DNA from: Bacillota bacterium
GTDB lineage: Bacteria; Bacillota; Bacilli; Bacillales_B; DSM-18226
Length of the DNA stretch: 8,645 bases
NCBI GenBank assembly: GCA_030705665.1
Contig: JAUZQA010000153.1
Location: forward strand, 1 to 8,645
Direction of reading: 5' to 3'
Within the stretch, counting starts at the first letter, position 1; every line of letters begins with the position of its first letter. A program made the translations under genes and the position numbers. Positions 1-7,190 of this stretch are shown here, in pieces. The notes beneath the pieces were generated by a model, which had not been told where the DNA came from, made no database searches, and worked only from the letters and a program-made list of their open reading frames with translations.

Positions 1-39
1 AATGAAATATTTTCGAATTTAACTAGATTTGTAGGCTAA
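1..39 (+). CDS. fliQ: FliQ, flagellar export apparatus protein (C-terminal 12 codons only)
   Basis: The first frame is open from base 1 and reads NEIFSNLTRFVG before a TAA stop at 37-39. This closely resembles the C-terminal end of Bacillus FliQ as I remember it (…ELFSNLNRFAG), and fliQ is the gene expected directly before fliR in this operon. FliQ is a small two-helix membrane protein that forms the export-gate core with FliP and FliR. The rest of the gene lies left of the window, so nothing can be said about its start or intactness. The stop is four bases before the fliR start, which suggests translational coupling. The call rests on 12 residues plus context. Confidence 0.82.
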   Translation, partial: NEIFSNLTRFVG

Positions 40-43
40 AGAC

Positions 44-823
44 ATGAATGAATTACTGCCAAAATTTCCCGCTTTCTTGTTAATTTTAGTGAGGGTAACC
101 TCCTTTTTTGTGATGATGCCATTGTTTTCTTATCGAACAGTACCAACTGTATATAAAGTTGGTTTAGGTTTTTTCCTATCCTGGCTGATTTTTTATGCAA
201 TTCAGCCTCCAGTATTTGAAATAAATGGTCTCTATTTTTTGCTTATCATAAAAGAGGCCTTAGTTGGTTTACTGATTGGATTTACTGCCTATATGATTTT
301 ATCGGCAATTCAAATTGCTGGCGGTTTTATTGACTTTCAAATGGGATTTGCAATTGCAAACGTCATTGATCCCGGGACAGGGACACAAAGCCCCTTAATG
401 GGACAATATTTATATACATTCGGACTTTTACTCTTACTTTCTTTTAATGGTCATCATTTATTAATTGACGGGATCTATAACAGTTACCGGTTTATTCCAA
501 TTGACCAGGCATGGCTTCCACTTGGAAAAAGTAATGTTGCACTTTACTTTGTAAGATCGTTTAGTTCCATGTTTGTGGTAGCATTCCAAATGTCTGCCCC
601 GATTGTCGGCAGTCTCTTTCTTGTCGATGTCGCCTTGGGAATTGTGGCTAGAACTGTACCACAACTAAATATCTTTGTTGTGGGTTTGCCTGTTAAACTG
701 ATTGCCAGCTTTCTAGTTATTGTGGCGGTTATGGGTGTCATGCTGACACTTGTCTCCCATCTGACAGAGACAATGCTTATAACCATGAGGGACATGATGC
801 AGCTGCTTGGGGGTTCTAAATAA
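44..823 (+). CDS. fliR: FliR, flagellar type III export gate protein
   Basis: FliR is an integral membrane protein of the flagellar export gate; with FliP and FliQ it forms the core through which subunits leave the cytoplasm. The 259-residue product is the usual length for the family. Hydrophobic segments lie at about 10-28, 38-53, 62-90, 122-135, 174-202 and 208-238. Two stretches typical of FliR are visible: GFAIANVIDPGTGTQSPLMG (101-120) and VARTVPQLNIFVVGLPVK (201-218). The ATG at 44 gives the expected N-terminus (MNELLPKFPAFLLILVRV). Its ribosome binding site is poor (GTAGG at 31-35), so coupling to fliQ, which ends at 39, probably helps. The TAA stop shares its last base with the flhB ATG (TAATG, 821-825). 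No damage or unusual insertion is seen. Confidence 0.97.
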   Translation: MNELLPKFPAFLLILVRVTSFFVMMPLFSYRTVPTVYKVGLGFFLSWLIFYAIQPPVFEINGLYFLLIIKEALVGLLIGFTAYMILSAIQIAGGFIDFQMGFAIANVIDPGTGTQSPLMGQYLYTFGLLLLLSFNGHHLLIDGIYNSYRFIPIDQAWLPLGKSNVALYFVRSFSSMFVVAFQMSAPIVGSLFLVDVALGIVARTVPQLNIFVVGLPVKLIASFLVIVAVMGVMLTLVSHLTETMLITMRDMMQLLGGSK

Positions 824-1902
824 TGCTATTGTCACTGGATTTGCAGATGTTTGCTGGTGAAAAAACAGAGAAGGCAACACCTAAAAAGCGGCAGGATGCC
901 AGAAAAAAGGGACAGACTGCCAAGAGTCAGGATATTAATACAGCTGTTGTGTTACTTGCTGTTTTTCTTTTTATGATGATTGCCGGAAATTATTTAGGTA
1001 CAGGGATATTAGCTTTGTTTAAAAATTCATTTCAGGAATATATGCTGATGGATGTAACACCGGGAAACCTTCGCGTTATTCTTTTAACCCTTTTAAAGGA
1101 GCTTGCATTATATCTTGGGCCGATCTTACTGGTTGCGCTAATTGCAGGATTGGTATCAAATCTGGCCCAGGTGGGTTTCATGTTTACGAGTGATGCCATC
1201 ATGCCAAAGTTTGAAAAAATCAACCCCATCAGCGGTTTTAAAAGAATTTTCTCAATAAGAGCGGTTGTAGAGCTGGTAAAGTCATTACTTAAAATTGGTT
1301 TTGTTGGGATTGTCACATTTACTGTTTTATGGAAGAGAATGCCGGAAATATTGGTTCTTTCACAAAAATCAATTGGAACGGCCTTGGTTACATTAGGAAG
1401 CTTGACTGTCCAAATGGGATTGTTTGCTTCGGGGGCTTTACTGTTTTTAGCTCTTCTTGATTATCTTTATCAAAAATATGATTTTGAAAAAAGCATTCGA
1501 ATGTCCAAGCAGGATATTAAGGATGAATATAAAAACACAGAAGGAGATCCACTCATAAAATCGCGGATTAAGCAAAGACAGCGGGAAATGGCGATGCAAA
1601 GAATGATGCAGGAAGTGCCTAAGGCTGATGTGGTCATCACAAATCCAACACATTATGCGATTGCAATCGTCTATGATGAAGCAAAACGTGATGCCCCCTT
1701 TGTTGTTGCCAAAGGAGTGGATTTTACTGCACAAAAAATAAAAGCAATCGCAAAAGAGAATAATGTGATGACGGTGGAGAACCGCCCATTAGCGAGGGCA
1801 TTATACAGCCAAACTGAAATCGGCGATTCCATTCCGGAAGAATTCTTCAAAGCCGTCGCCGAAATTCTCGCGTTTGTCTATCGGACAAAAAAGAAAATTT
1901 AA
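823..1902 (+). CDS. flhB: FlhB, export apparatus substrate-specificity switch protein
   Basis: FlhB is a membrane protein whose cytoplasmic domain switches flagellar export from rod/hook to filament substrates. The 359-residue product starts with the family hallmark FAGEKTEKATPKKRQDARKK (10-29). Hydrophobic segments follow at about 40-56, 86-112, 152-170 and 188-214, then a charged linker (215-268) and the cytoplasmic domain. The self-cleavage motif NPTH is intact at N274-P275-T276-H277, within VVITNPTHYAIAIVYD. In the family, cleavage occurs between Asn and Pro. The start at 823 overlaps the fliR stop by one base, and GGGGG at 809-813 can serve as ribosome binding site nine bases upstream. 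An in-frame ATG at codon 9 (847) is less likely, because it would remove residues that B. subtilis FlhB has (MKLRVDLQFFAGEK, from memory). Nothing suggests truncation or frameshift. Confidence 0.97.
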   Translation: MLLSLDLQMFAGEKTEKATPKKRQDARKKGQTAKSQDINTAVVLLAVFLFMMIAGNYLGTGILALFKNSFQEYMLMDVTPGNLRVILLTLLKELALYLGPILLVALIAGLVSNLAQVGFMFTSDAIMPKFEKINPISGFKRIFSIRAVVELVKSLLKIGFVGIVTFTVLWKRMPEILVLSQKSIGTALVTLGSLTVQMGLFASGALLFLALLDYLYQKYDFEKSIRMSKQDIKDEYKNTEGDPLIKSRIKQRQREMAMQRMMQEVPKADVVITNPTHYAIAIVYDEAKRDAPFVVAKGVDFTAQKIKAIAKENNVMTVENRPLARALYSQTEIGDSIPEEFFKAVAEILAFVYRTKKKI

Positions 1903-1995
1903 TGTGATTGAAGCAAGCACCTGGAGCCGAAATCAACGCATAATGAAGAAATTGTTTGGTTACCTTTGGAAGCCGGTATTAAGGAGAGAGACAAA
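1903..1995 (+). other. flhB-flhA intergenic gap, the only sizeable one
   Basis: These 93 bases separate the flhB stop from the flhA ATG; all other junctions here are overlaps or gaps of at most 20 bases. The gap ends in the flhA ribosome binding site. It holds CATAAT at 1939-1944 and GCCGAAAT at 1926-1933, which resemble sigma-A and sigma-D -10 elements, but neither has a suitable -35 element. The only inverted repeat I see is a weak TACC/GGTA pair, too short to be a terminator. An open frame of 26 codons (1943-2023) has no ribosome binding site and runs into flhA in another frame. I assign no function. Confidence 0.6.
1981..1986 (+). promoter_or_regulatory. Ribosome binding site of flhA
   Basis: AAGGAG lies nine bases before the ATG at 1996, an ideal Bacillus-type Shine-Dalgarno site and spacing. 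It decides the flhA start in favour of 1996 over an in-frame TTG at 1966, which has no such site and lies upstream of this one. Confidence 0.9.
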
Positions 1996-4032
1996 ATGTC
2001 AGCAAGAGACCTATCTGTTTTAATCAGTGTCATATTAATCGTGTCCATGTTAATCATTCCATTTCCTACTTGGCTTCTAAGTATATTAATTATTTTAAAT
2101 ATTACTCTGGCATTACTGGTTTTACTTGTTTCAATGAATATGACAGAGCCTCTCCAATTTTCAGTTTTTCCTTCCCTCCTATTATTGCTTACGTTATATC
2201 GGCTTGGTTTAAATGTATCGACCACACGGGCGATATTATCACACGGTGATGCAGGTGGAGTTGTTGAGACATTTGGTACATTTGTTGTTGGCGGAAATAT
2301 CGTTGTAGGACTTATTTTATTTTTAATTTTAATTATCATTCAATTTATCGTCATTACGAAAGGGGCAGAACGTGTTTCTGAGGTTGCGGCCCGCTTTACC
2401 CTAGATGCAATGCCGGGGAAACAAATGAGCATTGATGCGGATTTAAATGCCGGTATGATTTCTGAACAAGAGGCTAGAGAACGAAGAAAAAAAGTGAGCA
2501 GAGAAGCAGATTTTTACGGGGCAATGGATGGTGCCAGCAAGTTTGTAAAAGGAGATGCCATTGCAAGTATCATTATTGTCCTTATTAACCTAATTGCCGG
2601 GATTATTATCGGAATGCTCCAGCAAGGAATGGGACTATCCGATGCAGCCAAGCATTTTTCGTTGTTATCCGTTGGTGATGGAATTGTCAGTCAAATACCT
2701 GCTCTCCTAATTTCAACAGCTACTGGTATTGTTGTAACAAGAGCAGCATCCGAAGGAAACTTGGGACAAGAAATAACTTCACAGCTCTTAGCCTATCCGA
2801 AATTGCTGTATGTTGCCGGAGGAACTATTTTTCTCTTAGGATTATTTACTCCGATCAATGATATGTTAACGATTCCGATTGCGGGAATGCTTGCGGTTGG
2901 GGGATACATGTTTTCTAAAGTACCGGAGCCTAATAAGCTGGAATTAGAACAGATGGATGAAGCAGCCGGAGCTGATGAAATGAAAAGCCCTGAGAGTGTC
3001 ATTAGTCTATTAAACGTAGACCCGATCGAGTTTGAATTTGGCTATGGGCTCATTCCTCTAGCCGACACCAATCAGGGAGGGGATTTGCTGGATCGGATTG
3101 TTATGATTCGAAGGCAGCTCGCGATTGAGCTTGGTTTGGTCATTCCGGTCGTGAGAATTCGCGATAATATCCAACTGCAGCCAAATGAATATCGGATGAA
3201 AATCAAAGGGAACGAAATGGCCAGAGGCGAACTTCTCCTAGATCATTATTTAGCGATGAGTCCTGGGATTGAGGATGATTCCATTGAAGGCATTGATACC
3301 ATTGAGCCATCCTTTGGACTTCCAGCTAAATGGATTACGGAAGGAATGAAGGAGAGGGCGGAAATTTTTGGTTATACCGTTGTGGATCCTCCATCCGTTG
3401 TTTCGACACATATAACCGAAGTGATTAAAGCACATGCACATGAATTATTAGGACGTCAAGAAACGAAACAGCTCATTGATCATGTGAAAGAAAGTTATCC
3501 GATTTTGATCGAAGAGGTAACACCTAATCCACTTTCAGTTGGTGATGTACAAAAGGTGTTATCAAAGCTATTAAAAGAAAGTGTTTCAATCAGGAACCTG
3601 CCTGTTATTTTTGAAACTTTAGCAGACTTTGGCAAAGTAACCACAGATACGGATATTTTAGCAGAATACGTAAGGCAGGCTTTAGCAAGGCAAATTACGA
3701 ATCAATACGCTGGACAAGGTGAAACGTTGAAGGTTGCAACTTTGTCAGGAAAGACAGAAAAATCGGTAGCCGATGCGATTCAACAAACGGAGCACGGAAA
3801 CTATTTAGCGTTAGATCCTTCCATTTCCCAGAGAATATTAGAATCGATTGCAGCAAATATCGAGCAATTTTCAATGATGGAACAAACGCCAATAGTTCTT
3901 TGCTCCCCTGCTGTTCGCATGTACGTAAGGCAGCTGACTGAACGTTATTTTCCTAAGGTACCGATTCTTTCTTATAATGAGCTCGAAGCAAATGTAGAAG
4001 TACAAAGTGTTGGGATGGTGAATGTCGATTGA
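1996..4032 (+). CDS. flhA: FlhA, flagellar export apparatus main membrane subunit
   Basis: FlhA forms the ring under the export gate; its membrane part couples proton flow to export and its cytoplasmic part docks chaperone-substrate complexes. The product has 678 residues; B. subtilis FlhA has about 677 (from memory). About eight hydrophobic segments lie within residues 7-306, followed by the cytoplasmic domain (about 310-678). Conserved stretches include PSLLLLLTLYRLGLNVSTTR (59-78), ARFTLDAMPGKQMSIDADLN (132-151) and KFVKGDAIA (182-190), where D187 appears to match the essential membrane aspartate studied in Salmonella FlhA (D208). The cytoplasmic part carries FGYGLIPLAD and EVTPNPLSVGDVQKVL. 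The start is the ATG at 1996 because of AAGGAG at 1981-1986; MSARDLSVLISV also matches the known Bacillus N-terminus. The TGA stop (4030-4032) overlaps the flhF start. The gene looks intact. Confidence 0.98.
   Translation: MSARDLSVLISVILIVSMLIIPFPTWLLSILIILNITLALLVLLVSMNMTEPLQFSVFPSLLLLLTLYRLGLNVSTTRAILSHGDAGGVVETFGTFVVGGNIVVGLILFLILIIIQFIVITKGAERVSEVAARFTLDAMPGKQMSIDADLNAGMISEQEARERRKKVSREADFYGAMDGASKFVKGDAIASIIIVLINLIAGIIIGMLQQGMGLSDAAKHFSLLSVGDGIVSQIPALLISTATGIVVTRAASEGNLGQEITSQLLAYPKLLYVAGGTIFLLGLFTPINDMLTIPIAGMLAVGGYMFSKVPEPNKLELEQMDEAAGADEMKSPESVISLLNVDPIEFEFGYGLIPLADTNQGGDLLDRIVMIRRQLAIELGLVIPVVRIRDNIQLQPNEYRMKIKGNEMARGELLLDHYLAMSPGIEDDSIEGIDTIEPSFGLPAKWITEGMKERAEIFGYTVVDPPSVVSTHITEVIKAHAHELLGRQETKQLIDHVKESYPILIEEVTPNPLSVGDVQKVLSKLLKESVSIRNLPVIFETLADFGKVTTDTDILAEYVRQALARQITNQYAGQGETLKVATLSGKTEKSVADAIQQTEHGNYLALDPSISQRILESIAANIEQFSMMEQTPIVLCSPAVRMYVRQLTERYFPKVPILSYNELEANVEVQSVGMVNVD
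4017..4021 (+). promoter_or_regulatory. Ribosome binding site of flhF, inside flhA
   Basis: GGTGA, within the last codons of flhA, ends seven bases before the TTG at 4029. It matches part of the Bacillus Shine-Dalgarno core and supports TTG as the flhF start, as no in-frame ATG occurs until codon 12. Confidence 0.7.
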
Positions 4033-5204
4033 AAGTAAAAAAATTTACAGCAAAGTCGATGCCGGATGCAATGAAAAGTATTAGAAATGAATTGGGAAAT
4101 GAAGCAATCATTTTGAACTCCCGAATTGTTTATACTGGCGGGATTTTAGGCTTTTTCCGCAAGAAGAGTTTTGAAATCATTGCGGCAGTCGATCAATTAG
4201 CGAAACACGATCCAAAACCAATACGAAAAGACATGCAAAAAGGGCTGGAACGAAAACCAACAATACAAACACAGGAAAAAATAGGCCCTGAAAAAGCCGA
4301 AAAAAGCGTTTCACAAGTAAATTCAAAACAAACAGAAGATATTTTAAAAGAAATCGCTGATTTGAAAGAATTGATTCAATCCCAGTCCTTTCAGTCTGGA
4401 AAATTGCCAGGAATATACCCTGAACCCATTCAAAAATTAATTCATCTCATGAGGGACCAAGAATTCACCCCTGCTTTAATGGAAAAATTCACTGCTGTAT
4501 TTATGGAAAAATGGTTTGCTGATGGGGTGAATCGAACCAGCGATGAATTACAAGGATTTTTAAAAGATGAGATCATAAACGTTTTAGCCGACAAGCCTTT
4601 TGAAGGAATTACTTTTACAAAAAAATTCATCAATGTGATTGGACCAACAGGTGTTGGCAAGACAACAACACTTGCAAAAATTGCTGCGGATTGTATGTTA
4701 AATCATCATAAAAAAGTAGCTTTTATTACAACAGATACGTACCGAATTGCCGCGATTGAACAATTAAAAACATATGCACAAATATTAAATGTTCCAATTG
4801 AAGTATGTTATACGCTTGAGGATTTTCAAACTGCCGTTAAAAAGTTTTCATCCTATGATGTTGTTCTCATTGATACCGCAGGGCGAAATTTTCGAAATAA
4901 GCAATATGTAGAAGACCTTGGAAAGATAATCGATTTTTCGATTGATATCGAAAACTATCTTGTCTTGTCACTTACATCAAACCAGAAGGTTATGGAATCT
5001 ATTTTTCAGCAATTTTCCTCCATCAAAATTGATAAATTCATTTTTACAAAAGCGGATGAAACAGATGTTTATGGCACTATGTTGAATATGATTGAAAAGT
5101 ATGAAATAGGCGCTGCCTATATTACCACTGGACAAGAGGTTCCAGATGATGTCATGATTGCAAGTCCTGAAGCAATGGCAAATTTGATCATAGGGGCCAA
5201 ATAA
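4029..5204 (+). CDS. flhF: FlhF, SRP-type GTPase for flagellar placement
   Basis: FlhF is a signal-recognition-particle family GTPase that marks where flagella are built and works with FlhG. The 391-residue product has an N-terminal B domain (MKVKKFTAKSMPDAMKSIRN, FEIIAAVDQL, about 1-58), a charged, Lys/Gln-rich linker (about 59-120), then the NG domain. GTPase motifs are complete: P-loop GPTGVGKTTT (205-214), TTDTYRIAAIEQL (234-246), DTAGR (282-286), TKAD (340-343) and ITTGQEVPDD (365-374). It starts at a TTG (4029), supported by GGTGA at 4017-4021 and by the family N-terminus MKxKKFTA; starting at the next in-frame ATG would delete conserved residues. It overlaps the flhA stop by four bases (TTGA). 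It is some 25 residues longer than B. subtilis FlhF (366, from memory), probably because of the linker. Confidence 0.96.
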   Translation: MKVKKFTAKSMPDAMKSIRNELGNEAIILNSRIVYTGGILGFFRKKSFEIIAAVDQLAKHDPKPIRKDMQKGLERKPTIQTQEKIGPEKAEKSVSQVNSKQTEDILKEIADLKELIQSQSFQSGKLPGIYPEPIQKLIHLMRDQEFTPALMEKFTAVFMEKWFADGVNRTSDELQGFLKDEIINVLADKPFEGITFTKKFINVIGPTGVGKTTTLAKIAADCMLNHHKKVAFITTDTYRIAAIEQLKTYAQILNVPIEVCYTLEDFQTAVKKFSSYDVVLIDTAGRNFRNKQYVEDLGKIIDFSIDIENYLVLSLTSNQKVMESIFQQFSSIKIDKFIFTKADETDVYGTMLNMIEKYEIGAAYITTGQEVPDDVMIASPEAMANLIIGAK

Positions 5205-5205
5205 C

Positions 5206-6066
5206 ATGAAAGATCAGGCGGAAATTTTACGAACGAAACTTCAGAGAAGACATGGATTAAAGCCAAAGACGAAGGCGATTGCGGTTGTTAGTGGTAAAGG
5301 CGGGGTTGGCAAGTCCAATTTCTCGCTCAATTTTTCCATTTCCCTTTCTAAACGTGGATACGGTGTGCTTTTGTTTGATATGGATGTTGGCATGGGCAAT
5401 TTAGATATTTTAATGGGCAGATCCTCAGAAAAAACAATCGTGGATTATTTAACAGGAGATTCTAAACTAACGGAAATTATTTTGGAGGGTCCAGAAGGGG
5501 TTAAATATATAGGGGGCGGTACAGGTTTAAATCAGTTGGTTAATCTGGATCGCCTTGGAACACTTTCAAATGAGCTGGATGCATTTCTTGAAGAATATGA
5601 TTATCTCATTTTTGATATGGGAGCGGGAATAAGTGAAGTCTCTTTAAAATTTCTTTTATCGGTACATGAAATTTTCGTCCTTACTACACCGGAGCCTACT
5701 GCATTGATGGATGCCTATGCGATCATAAAGTATTTACATTTTTCAGATGAGGAACTTCCATTTCAAATCGTCGCTAATCGTACACATTCCCATCAAGATG
5801 GTTCAGCAACGTTAAAAAGATTGACTGATGTTGTTAGAAAGTTCTTGGATTTTGACCTTGTTTCTCTGGGAATCCTGCCTGATGATCGCTCCGTTCAACA
5901 AGCTGTCACAAGGCAAATTCCGTTTACCATTTTTAATCCGAAGTCTAAGGCATCGCTTGCGCTGGATGAACTTGTGAACCGTTATATTGAAGGGGTAAAG
6001 CAAATTCCTGTTCACCAATCCTACTCTTTTGTATCGAGGTTTAAAAAATTTCTGTTTGAAAGGTAA
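5206..6066 (+). CDS. flhG: FlhG (YlxH), MinD-type ATPase controlling flagellar number and FlhF
   Basis: FlhG is a ParA/MinD family ATPase that limits or spaces flagella and stimulates the FlhF GTPase. The 286-residue product begins with the activator motif DQAEILR (3-9), matching the family pattern DQAxxLR that contacts FlhF. The deviant Walker A motif GKGGVGKS (30-37) includes the signature lysine K31. DMD at 58-60 is the Walker A' region and DYLIFDMGAG (132-141, D137) the Walker B region. The C-terminus SFVSRFKKFLFER (274-286) mixes basic and hydrophobic residues and probably forms the amphipathic membrane-targeting helix of MinD-like proteins. The ATG follows the flhF stop after one base, with GGGG at 5193-5196 as ribosome binding site. 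The gene is commonly annotated ylxH in Bacillus. Confidence 0.96.
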   Translation: MKDQAEILRTKLQRRHGLKPKTKAIAVVSGKGGVGKSNFSLNFSISLSKRGYGVLLFDMDVGMGNLDILMGRSSEKTIVDYLTGDSKLTEIILEGPEGVKYIGGGTGLNQLVNLDRLGTLSNELDAFLEEYDYLIFDMGAGISEVSLKFLLSVHEIFVLTTPEPTALMDAYAIIKYLHFSDEELPFQIVANRTHSHQDGSATLKRLTDVVRKFLDFDLVSLGILPDDRSVQQAVTRQIPFTIFNPKSKASLALDELVNRYIEGVKQIPVHQSYSFVSRFKKFLFER

Positions 6067-6075
6067 GAGATCTAA

Positions 6076-7170
6076 ATGGAAAAAATAAGAGTACTTGTCG
6101 CGGATGATTCTGCATTTATGCGCAAGCTGGTCCAGGAAATTCTGTTAACTTCGGGCAGAATTGAAATTGTCGGGACAGCCAGAAACGGGGAAGATGCCGT
6201 TGAAAAAACCAAGCGGCTTAAACCTGATGTTGTAACCATGGATATCGAAATGCCAGGCATAAATGGGATTGCTGCCTTAAAAAAGATCATGAGGGAATCA
6301 CCAGTTCCGATGGTCATGCTTTCAAGTACAACGACCGAAGGGGCAGAAAATACATTTTTAGCCATTCAAAACGGTGCGGTCGATTTTATTGCTAAGCCTT
6401 CGGGCACCATTTCATTGGATCTTGAAAAAATTAGTGATGAAATTATTAATAAAGTACTTGCCGCCAGTAAAGTGAATATTTCACGGCTTTCGGCAATACA
6501 TGATGGGAAGAATCTTTTTTCTACTAATAACCAAAAAAGTAGTAAAATAGAACTACATGCTTTGAGCATGAAACATAAGGAAACATCGTGGGAAATATCA
6601 GCTAAGAAGATTATTTGCATTGGAACCTCAACCGGAGGCCCAAGAGCATTAAAAGCTGTTTTAAGCAAGCTTCCAGCCGCAATAGCAGCACCGATTTTAA
6701 TTGTTCAGCATATGCCCGCTGGCTTTACAAAGTCACTTGCAAGTAGGCTAAATTCCCTATCAAAGCTTACCGTGAAAGAAGCAGAGGATGGAGAAGTGCT
6801 TGTTAATGGAACTGCCTATATTGCCCCAGGTGGCTATCATTTAAAGGTAAAGAAAATAGGGGATAGTTTGGCGGTTGATCTTGATCAGTCATCAATAAGA
6901 AATGGGCTGAGGCCATCTGTGGACCTTATGTTTGAATCTGTCAGCCAAATCCAAGGGGTTGCAAAAATTGCCGTGATTATGACGGGGATGGGAACAGATG
7001 GAATGCAAGGGCTGATTCATCTGCATCAGTCAGGTAAACTCAAAGCAATTGCAGAATCGGAAGAAACCTCGATTGTCTTTGGAATGCCTAAGGCAGCAAT
7101 TTCAACACATTTAATTGACGAAGTGCAGAATGTTGATGATATCGCAGAAACGATTCTCAAATATGTTTAA
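6076..7170 (+). CDS. cheB: CheB, chemotaxis protein-glutamate methylesterase
   Basis: CheB removes methyl groups from (and deamidates) chemoreceptor glutamate sites, and is activated by phosphate from CheA. The 364-residue protein has an N-terminal receiver domain (about 3-122): acidic pocket D10/D11, phosphoacceptor D56 in VTMDIEMPG, S83/S84 and K107 in AKPSG. A linker (about 123-173) leads to the methylesterase domain. Its catalytic triad is complete: S185 in GTSTGGP, H212 in VQHMPAGFT and D308 in MTGMGTDGM, with spacing very like E. coli CheB (S164, H190, D286). The ATG at 6076 follows flhG after nine bases; AAAGG at 6059-6063 is a rather distant ribosome binding site. The place between flhG and cheA is that of B. 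subtilis cheB. Confidence 0.97.
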   Translation: MEKIRVLVADDSAFMRKLVQEILLTSGRIEIVGTARNGEDAVEKTKRLKPDVVTMDIEMPGINGIAALKKIMRESPVPMVMLSSTTTEGAENTFLAIQNGAVDFIAKPSGTISLDLEKISDEIINKVLAASKVNISRLSAIHDGKNLFSTNNQKSSKIELHALSMKHKETSWEISAKKIICIGTSTGGPRALKAVLSKLPAAIAAPILIVQHMPAGFTKSLASRLNSLSKLTVKEAEDGEVLVNGTAYIAPGGYHLKVKKIGDSLAVDLDQSSIRNGLRPSVDLMFESVSQIQGVAKIAVIMTGMGTDGMQGLIHLHQSGKLKAIAESEETSIVFGMPKAAISTHLIDEVQNVDDIAETILKYV

Positions 7171-7177
7171 TGTCGAG

Positions 7178-7183
7178 AGGTGA
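7178..7183 (+). promoter_or_regulatory. Ribosome binding site of cheA
   Basis: AGGTGA, part of AGAGGTGAT (7176-7184), matches the 16S rRNA 3' end at eight of nine positions and lies seven bases before the ATG at 7191. It decides the cheA start against the in-frame ATG at 7170, which lies upstream of this site and overlaps the cheB stop. Confidence 0.88.
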
Positions 7184-7190
7184 TTGGCGC

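Noticed and set aside
1094..1126. TAAA … GCCGATCT, a sigma-D-like pair inside flhB
   Set aside because: The spacer is 21 bases, well over the 14-16 bases used by this type of promoter.
1961..1978. TACC … GGTA inverted repeat before flhA as a terminator or regulatory hairpin
   Set aside because: The outer stem is only four base pairs, the inside does not pair well, and no T-run follows.
1966..1998. Upstream in-frame TTG start for flhA, adding ten residues
   Set aside because: It lies before the strong AAGGAG site that is correctly spaced for the ATG at 1996, has no ribosome binding site of its own, and the extra residues (MEAGIKERDK) are absent from FlhA N-termini I know.
1943..2023. Small open frame of 26 codons (MKKLFGYLWKPVL…) between flhB and flhA
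   Set aside because: No Shine-Dalgarno site precedes it, and its second half runs through the flhA ribosome binding site and start in another frame; it is best explained by chance.
7170..7190. Upstream in-frame ATG start for cheA overlapping the cheB stop
   Set aside because: The best ribosome binding site (AGGTGA, 7178-7183) lies downstream of it and fits the ATG at 7191, which gives the expected MDMSQYL N-terminus.
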